Positions 5,093-8,827 of a DNA stretch of 8,827 nt are shown here, piece by piece. Position 1 is the stretch's first letter, and each line of letters starts with the position of its first letter. Both the position numbers and the translations under genes were made by a program. The notes under the pieces were generated by a model. That model was not told where the DNA came from. It saw only the letters and a list, made by a program, of their open reading frames with translations, and made no database searches. This DNA comes from Nostoc sp. CHAB 5715 (GTDB lineage Bacteria; Cyanobacteriota; Cyanobacteriia; Cyanobacteriales; Nostocaceae). The stretch spans positions 1 through 8,827 of the forward strand of contig NZ_JAIVFR010000214.1 of assembly GCF_020829685.1 (NCBI RefSeq), given 5' to 3'.

Positions 5093-5337
5093 GTAGGGGT
5101 TTAGCGCATTGCTCATAGGTGTCAACTTAACGTAAAAGCCATGTCCCGCAAGGAACTTCAGTTCCTTGCTAATAGCGAAAGTCATCTAAAGATGACTAAA
5201 TAATCCGAAAAATCTTTAGTCTACTTTAGTAGACTTTAACTATTAGCCTTGAACTTTAGTTCTAGGCGGGTGAGGAAGGCAACAGTTAAGCTATCTATAG
5301 CTTAAGTTGACACGTATGAGCATTGCTAAACCCCTAC
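5093..5337. mobile_element. MITE with about 37-bp terminal inverted repeats and TA flanks
   Basis: The left end (5093-5130) and the right end (5302-5337, inverted) match almost throughout: both begin GTAGGGGTTTAGC, share TGCTCATA and end GTGTCAACTTAA, with a 2-base length difference and two substitutions. Taking the TA dinucleotides at 5094-5095 and 5335-5336 as target duplication, the element proper is 5096-5334. That fits IS630/Tc1-mariner-type MITEs. It has no transposase. The centre carries a nested multi-hairpin block (5145-5270) and, near the right end, a 20-bp palindrome TTAAGCTATCTATAGCTTAA (5286-5305). It is inserted at the 3' end of the minus-strand gene. Confidence 0.85.
5145..5270. 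repeat. nested multi-hairpin element, copy A
   Basis: An outer stem CCCGC/GCGGG (5145-5149/5266-5270) closes the block. Inside are hairpin 1 CAAGGAAC-TTCA-GTTCCTTG (5149-5168), a long-range stem GCTAATAG/CTATTAGC (5168-5175/5240-5247) enclosing hairpin 2 AGTCATC-TAAA-GATGACT (5180-5197) and hairpin 3 AGTCTAC-TTTA-GTAGACT (5218-5235), and hairpin 4 GCCTtGAAC-TTTA-GTTCtAGGC (5246-5267). Some stems share bases, so alternative folds exist. The element lies within the MITE. A second copy with different stem sequences is at 8125-8246. Confidence 0.8.
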
Positions 5338-5821
5338 CGCGTGGTCTATTTACCTGAAAATAGCTGTAATTTCTCGTAGCGGTACTAGTTTTTGGTTCAG
5401 GGAAAGTCAATGTCCAATTCTTTTTATCATTGATTTGAAAGTACAAACCTTGGATAATCAGCCGCAAAGCCGTTCTAGTTCTAATAAAATTCCTCACCAG
5501 ATAAGTTCCTGGTTCAGCAAAGATATCATTATAGTTTTTTATCTGACCAAATTGTTTTGAACAGTAACTGCCAGCACCTTTTACTGTTAATACAAAAAAT
5601 GGAGCTTTTTTGTATTTATCAGGAATCATAAAAATTCCATATACATGGTGACGACCACGCCACGGCTGAACTATAACCTTAGTAGCATGTACTTGGAACT
5701 TTGGAGTTTTTGAAGCAAGAAAAGCCTCGAAATTGCAATCAGAATTGTTCACAGGCCACCACAGTATAATAATACTCAGGGAGAGCAGCAAAATCAAAAT
5801 ATAGCGGAGTCTGCGATGCAT
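5291..5821 (-). CDS. unrecognised exported or membrane-anchored protein; C-terminal tail MITE-derived
   Basis: I do not recognise this 176-residue protein. It has a basic N-terminus (MHRRLRY), one hydrophobic segment (about 8-23) that could be an uncleaved signal anchor, and an extracytoplasmic domain of mixed beta character rich in Lys, Asn and aromatics (VHATKVIVQPWRGRHHVYGI, FFVLTVKGAGSYC, FAEPGTYLVRNFIRTRTALR). Two cysteines, Cys29 and Cys87, could pair. Residues 163-176 (RGLAMLIRVNLSYR) are read from the right inverted repeat of the MITE, and the stop lies in its palindrome. Without the MITE the frame would continue as GTTDVVQIHENCCK and stop, so the native tail was replaced by one of similar length. 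ATG 5821 has no clear ribosome-binding site. It is flanked by repeats and has no operon partner. Confidence 0.65.
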   Translation of the reverse strand: MHRRLRYILILLLSLSIIILWWPVNNSDCNFEAFLASKTPKFQVHATKVIVQPWRGRHHVYGIFMIPDKYKKAPFFVLTVKGAGSYCSKQFGQIKNYNDIFAEPGTYLVRNFIRTRTALRLIIQGLYFQINDKKNWTLTFPEPKTSTATRNYSYFQVNRPRGRGLAMLIRVNLSYR

Positions 5822-6177
5822 AAAGCGAAGAGGAATTGTTGATGCGGCTGGTAGAATTTGATGGGTAATGATAGTGCAGCTAAAGCAGTAAGACTATCTC
5901 CCAGCAACACCTCTGCAACACGTTCTAAAGGGCAAAAACAAAACATTAAGCGGTCGGTTAAACTGTGCTGTCAAAAAAATTGCAGTCAAGACATCAGCCC
6001 ACAAAAAGTTCAGATTGTAGATGCGTAGTTTACCGCCGCAGGCATCGCTTACCCTGTTCTAAACTTTCCTTACAGTATTAAACCTAGCTGAGAAGTAATC
6101 AGGCTTTTGTGGCTGTCAACACTGATTTATCCTCAATTTTTTTAGCTGTGATGAATTCTACAATTCGTTGCTTTTGT
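5822..6177. other. intergenic region without recognisable gene
   Basis: Divergent intergenic space between the minus-strand unknown gene and the plus-strand hydrolase. It should hold the promoter of the minus-strand gene, but I could not pick out convincing -35/-10 pairs. GATGCG...GGCATCGC near 6020-6049 resembles part of a dispersed repeat. All frames are broken by stops. Confidence 0.6.
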
Positions 6178-6244
6178 TATCGAAACAGAATTCAGAACTC
6201 AGGAGCAAAGCCGGAGACGTTTCCGTTGCTCCGGTCAGAATTCA
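6178..6244. repeat. GAATTCAG-type repeat around a GGAGCAA hairpin
   Basis: TTATCGAAACAGAATTCAG (6178-6196) parallels the start of the composite repeat near 3496. GGAGCAA (6202-6208) pairs with TTGCTCC (6226-6232) around an inner CGGA/TCCG stem (6212-6215/6222-6225), followed by CAGAATTCAG. It is about 135 bases before the hydrolase start, so its transcript, if any, could carry it in the leader. Confidence 0.65.
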
Positions 6245-6377
6245 GTTGGGTAAACTGAGCAGAAATTGCAGATAGCTAGCGTAGCCAAAAATTTGCTTTT
6301 ATTTCTAGATAATTATTAGGGTAGCCAAATACACAAATATCCGTTATATTTCCGTAAGTAAGACTTGGTATATATTT

Positions 6378-8033
6378 ATGAAAAGAAGTTGGGGAAGTCT
6401 TAAGACAGTTGCGGGTTTCTTTGGCGCGTTGGCTTTGCCCGCCGTAGGCATCGCACTTACACAATTCGGAGTAAATACTCCGGCCATTGCGGCTGACACA
6501 ATTGTTGTGCGTTTGGGTTTATTTACAGAAACCATCTCCCTTGCTGAGTTGCAAAAGGCTGCAAAAACTGGGGAATTGCCTGGGAGTTTGCAACGATTAT
6601 CTGAACAACAACGCCGCTTCTTCTTGGGGGCGCTGGGCATGAATATACCGATGAATGTTGTCACCGTTAATAGGTTAGTTAATACTCAGATTGGTACAAC
6701 TATTCTCAATGACTTTGCTACAGCCTTAGCCAGAAAGGACAAAGCTGGGGTGCAAGCACTCAGAGCAGGATTGGTATTAGGTTCTACTGCACCGCAAGGT
6801 CTTTCTATACTGAGTTTTATCGCGGCTTATCCCAGTAAACGTTTAGAAATTGATTTACCAAAGGCTTTTATAGTTGCAGGGAGTTTGAATACAGCTTTTT
6901 GGCGCACCCAGCAATTTATGCTAACCATCGCTCCTCAACTGGACTCCAAAACACCGCAGATTGCTTTCCCTTTTGATCCCAGCCAACCAGGAATAGCTCA
7001 AGTAAAAATACTCAACTTAAGCCTGAATGACCAAAAGCGCGATCGTCAAATTCCAGTTGATGTTTACTGGTCAACTGCTGCAACTCCCGACAAACCCCTA
7101 ATTGTCTTTTCTCACGGCTTCACCTCAGTCCGCACAGACTTGCATTACCTGGCAGAACATTTAGCATCCCACGGTTATGTAGTAGCAGCTTTAGAACATC
7201 CCGGTAGTAACCAGACAAATACTAACTCAGCATTACAAGGCAAAACCAGTGTTATGAAGCCTCAGGAGTTTTTGGATCGCCCTCAAGATATTAATTTTGT
7301 CCTCGACGAATTAGAAAAGCTCAACCAAACGGCTAATCATCCGCTACAAGGGAAACTTGCAACCAATAACGCGATGGTTATTGGCCATTCTTTTGGTGGT
7401 GGTACAGCTTTAGCAATTGCTGGAGCAGAGTTACAACTCGAACATCTCAAACAACGCTGCAAAAAAAACTTGACTAGCTTGAGTCTGGGAGAAAATATGC
7501 AGTGCATCGCTCAAAAGCTACCAGAAAATACCTATCAACTACGGGATACTAGAATAAAACAGGCGATCGCTCTCAATCCTACAACTTCTCTGATATTTGG
7601 CGAAACAGGGTTAACTAAGGTGCAAGTTCCTACCCTAGTGTTAGCAAGTTCCGCAGATAAAACCACCCCAGCTTTAACTGAACAGATTGCGGGATTTGAC
7701 AAAATCCCATCCCCCAAATGGCTAGTTGGTATAGTTGGCGGTACTCATCTGAGTGTAAAAGACCCCACTACCACATTCGATCAGATAGGAAAACCAAATA
7801 CACCAATTAGTGGCGGTGAAGTTGTGGGTGAACAAGCAGCAGATGTTCGCAAGTACGTTAAAGCTATAGCTTTGGCGTTTGCTTTCCAGATGACTCCAGA
7901 AGCTAAAAACTACGCTATTTTTCTGACATCAGATTATGCCCAATTTGCTTCGACTACGGCATTTCCATTTCACCTAATTACGCAGATTCCTCCTGATGCT
8001 ATGGCAGTGGTGAAAGAATTTGTTGAGAAATAA
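6378..8033 (+). CDS. exported DUF1400-type alpha/beta hydrolase (esterase/lipase-like)
   Basis: This 551-residue protein has a signal peptide (1-38) ending TPAIA|AD. An N-terminal all-helical DUF1400-type region follows (about 40-155: VRLGLFTETISLAEL, a leucine/glutamine helix, then AYPSKRLEIDLPKAF). The C-terminal alpha/beta hydrolase (about 205-551) has a full set of motifs: oxyanion-loop SHGFTS (245-250), EHPGSN (273-278), nucleophile elbow GHSFG with Ser338, Asp427 in ASSADKTTP, and His457 in GGTHLS. The overall order resembles predicted dienelactone hydrolases and PAF-acetylhydrolase-like lipases of cyanobacteria. It probably cleaves an ester in the periplasm or envelope; the substrate is unknown. 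Cys361 and Cys376 bracket a lid-like insertion and may form a disulfide. Length is normal for the group. ATG 6378 has no obvious ribosome-binding site, but the signal peptide fixes the start. It is monocistronic in appearance. Confidence 0.93.
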   Translation: MKRSWGSLKTVAGFFGALALPAVGIALTQFGVNTPAIAADTIVVRLGLFTETISLAELQKAAKTGELPGSLQRLSEQQRRFFLGALGMNIPMNVVTVNRLVNTQIGTTILNDFATALARKDKAGVQALRAGLVLGSTAPQGLSILSFIAAYPSKRLEIDLPKAFIVAGSLNTAFWRTQQFMLTIAPQLDSKTPQIAFPFDPSQPGIAQVKILNLSLNDQKRDRQIPVDVYWSTAATPDKPLIVFSHGFTSVRTDLHYLAEHLASHGYVVAALEHPGSNQTNTNSALQGKTSVMKPQEFLDRPQDINFVLDELEKLNQTANHPLQGKLATNNAMVIGHSFGGGTALAIAGAELQLEHLKQRCKKNLTSLSLGENMQCIAQKLPENTYQLRDTRIKQAIALNPTTSLIFGETGLTKVQVPTLVLASSADKTTPALTEQIAGFDKIPSPKWLVGIVGGTHLSVKDPTTTFDQIGKPNTPISGGEVVGEQAADVRKYVKAIALAFAFQMTPEAKNYAIFLTSDYAQFASTTAFPFHLITQIPPDAMAVVKEFVEK

Positions 8034-8124
8034 GCGACTTCCAATTAAACAAATATCCAATTTTGTAAGTAGCAAGCTTTAAGAGTAGGGATACTTATGG
8101 TCAGGGCTATTTCATTCTCATCTA

Positions 8125-8246
8125 GCCCGCCTCAGAATAAATTCTGAGGCTAATAGCAAAAGTCGTCTAAAGACGACTAAGAAAGGCTTTTAGTCCACTA
8201 AGCGTGGACTTGAGCTATGAGCCGCGGAACTTTAGTTCTGGGCGGT
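8125..8246. repeat. nested multi-hairpin element, copy B
   Basis: Same design as copy A at 5145-5270. Outer CCGCC/GGCGG (8127-8131/8241-8245). Hairpin 1 GCCTCAGAAT-AA-ATTCTGAGGC (8129-8150). Long-range stem GGCTAATAGC/GCTATGAGCC (8148-8157/8214-8223, one mismatch) enclosing hairpin 2 AGTCGTC-TAAA-GACGACT (8161-8178) and hairpin 3 AGTCCAC-TAAGC-GTGGACT (8192-8210). Hairpin 4 GAAC-TTTA-GTTC (8227-8238). It stands 90 bases after the hydrolase stop and is not inside the long inverted repeats that surround copy A. It may act as the 3' end structure of that transcript. Confidence 0.8.
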
Positions 8247-8278
8247 TTATGTTTAGAACGAAATAGCTCTGTACTTAT

Positions 8279-8294
8279 GGTGTACACACAAGTC
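8279..8294 (+). repeat. 16-bp motif, copy 2 of 2
   Basis: Identical to 2614-2629 (GGTGTACACACAAGTC), in the same orientation, directly after the multi-hairpin element. Flanks are unrelated. Confidence 0.6.
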
Positions 8295-8347
8295 GAAAAA
8301 AGCTCGATTTCCATTTTTCTCTCGTTCCCATGCGGAGGATGAAAATG

Positions 8348-8375
8348 TCTATTAGGGGTTGCTGCCTCTAATAGA
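8348..8375. repeat. strong hairpin in gene-free region
   Basis: TCTATTAG (8348-8355) pairs perfectly with CTAATAGA (8368-8375). Adding GGG with CCT (one wobble) gives an 11-bp stem with a TTGCTG loop. No T-tract follows, so a terminator role is weak. A GGAGG (8334-8338) stands 6 bases before ATG 8345, which opens an eight-codon frame lying inside the hairpin. Confidence 0.55.
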
Positions 8376-8533
8376 TAATTGAGTTACTAAAGTTAGCGCT
8401 GACACCGCTCAGTTTCTTCTTAAAGTTCAGATTTGTAGCGCGACCAGCCCATAAGTTACTAAATGGATTTTGCAGATGTCTAAGCCCTTGTTGAAACGGT
8501 ACTAGCTGATCTTCTAATACATTAGACTTTACT

Positions 8534-8827
8534 TTATGTATTAAGTAATATGCAGCTTATAAAATTAGGTTGAATGTGTAATATCTAGCTAGATTAAATT
8601 ATAGTAACTTGAGCTAGATTAGATTATAGTAACTTGATATTAAATGTGTAGCTGCCGTTAAATCTCCACTAAAGTTTTACAGTAAAAATAACTATTTACA
8701 CATAAACTTTATAATATACTTATTAAAAATAATAGAAACTTAAGAATGTAAAAAAGTATGAGTATTTGCTGGACAATACAAATGTATTCTACCTAAATTT
8801 ATAAGCTGCATATTACTTAATACATAA
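8534..8827. mobile_element. AT-rich element with 37-bp terminal inverted repeats, reaching the window edge
   Basis: The 37 bases at 8534-8570 match the reverse complement of 8791-8827 with a single mismatch; the ends start TTATGTATTAAGTAATATGC. The 220-base interior is very AT-rich and has no credible reading frame, but holds a 25-bp direct duplication (8587-8636). The right arm stops exactly at the window edge, so the repeats may be longer and no target duplication can be tested. It is most likely a MITE; an attachment site or the stem of a large structured locus is less likely. Confidence 0.75.
8587..8636. repeat. two tandem 25-bp direct repeats
   Basis: Units 8587-8611 and 8612-8636 both begin AGCTAGATTA and end TTATAGTAACTTG, differing at one base (A versus G). 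They sit asymmetrically near the left arm of the 37-bp inverted-repeat element. Confidence 0.9.

Noticed and set aside
5145..5270. tRNA or tmRNA
   Set aside because: The multi-hairpin layout recalls a cloverleaf, but there is no TTCGAAT T-arm, acceptor stem or plausible anticodon arm.
6255..6377. Promoter for the DUF1400 hydrolase
   Set aside because: Several AT-rich hexamers occur (for example TTATAT near 6342), but none pairs with a -35 at proper spacing.
6344..6664. Minus-strand 106-codon frame
   Set aside because: Antisense shadow of the hydrolase signal peptide and DUF1400 region.

Overview
The window looks like chromosomal DNA of a filamentous, heterocyst-type cyanobacterium (Nostocales-like). 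The main clue is the octamer GCGATCGC (HIP1, a cyanobacterial hallmark), seen complete at about 191, 819, 882, 1104, 4139 and 7563. Short heptamer-type tandem repeats (AATTCGT, GGCAGAA and AGGAGTC types) and many small palindromic repeats of the kind that fill Nostoc-like genomes support this. The genus is an inference; there is no rRNA or marker gene.

Layout. 1-965: a type II toxin-antitoxin pair with an intact Phd/YefM-type antitoxin (213-449) and a PIN-domain (VapC-type) toxin that is doubly broken, by a one-base frameshift near 605-608 and by a 111-bp inverted-repeat element (689-799) flanked by a 12-bp target duplication. 966-2117: two overlapping minus-strand genes, a multi-histidine membrane protein resembling a ferric-reductase/b-type haem domain (possibly short at its N-terminus) and a secreted, C-terminally anchored protein whose predicted mature end starts with histidine. 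2119-3900: 1.8 kb of mobile-element debris. It holds an omega-RNA-like structured right end of an IS200/IS605 element without tnpB, composite short repeats, a 21-bp minisatellite, a MITE-like palindromic repeat, and the C-terminal stub of a Doc/Fic toxin. 3903-4955: an exported M28 zinc aminopeptidase. 4956-5821: a MITE with long inverted ends and TA flanks (5096-5334) that supplies the last 14 codons of an unrecognised minus-strand exported protein. 6378-8033: an exported DUF1400 alpha/beta hydrolase with a complete Ser-Asp-His triad. 8034-8827: no gene; a second copy of a nested multi-hairpin element, a strong hairpin, and an AT-rich element with 37-bp inverted ends running to the window edge.

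How it fits together. The intact proteins are mostly envelope or periplasmic: two exported hydrolases, a membrane haem-like protein with its anchored partner, and one unknown exported protein. Nothing indicates one joint pathway except the overlapping minus-strand pair. The striking theme is decay by small non-autonomous elements: both toxin genes are dead, and one living reading frame now ends inside a MITE. The best candidate for something under-described is the nested multi-hairpin repeat present at 5145-5270 and 8125-8246, whose stems differ in sequence but keep their pairing.
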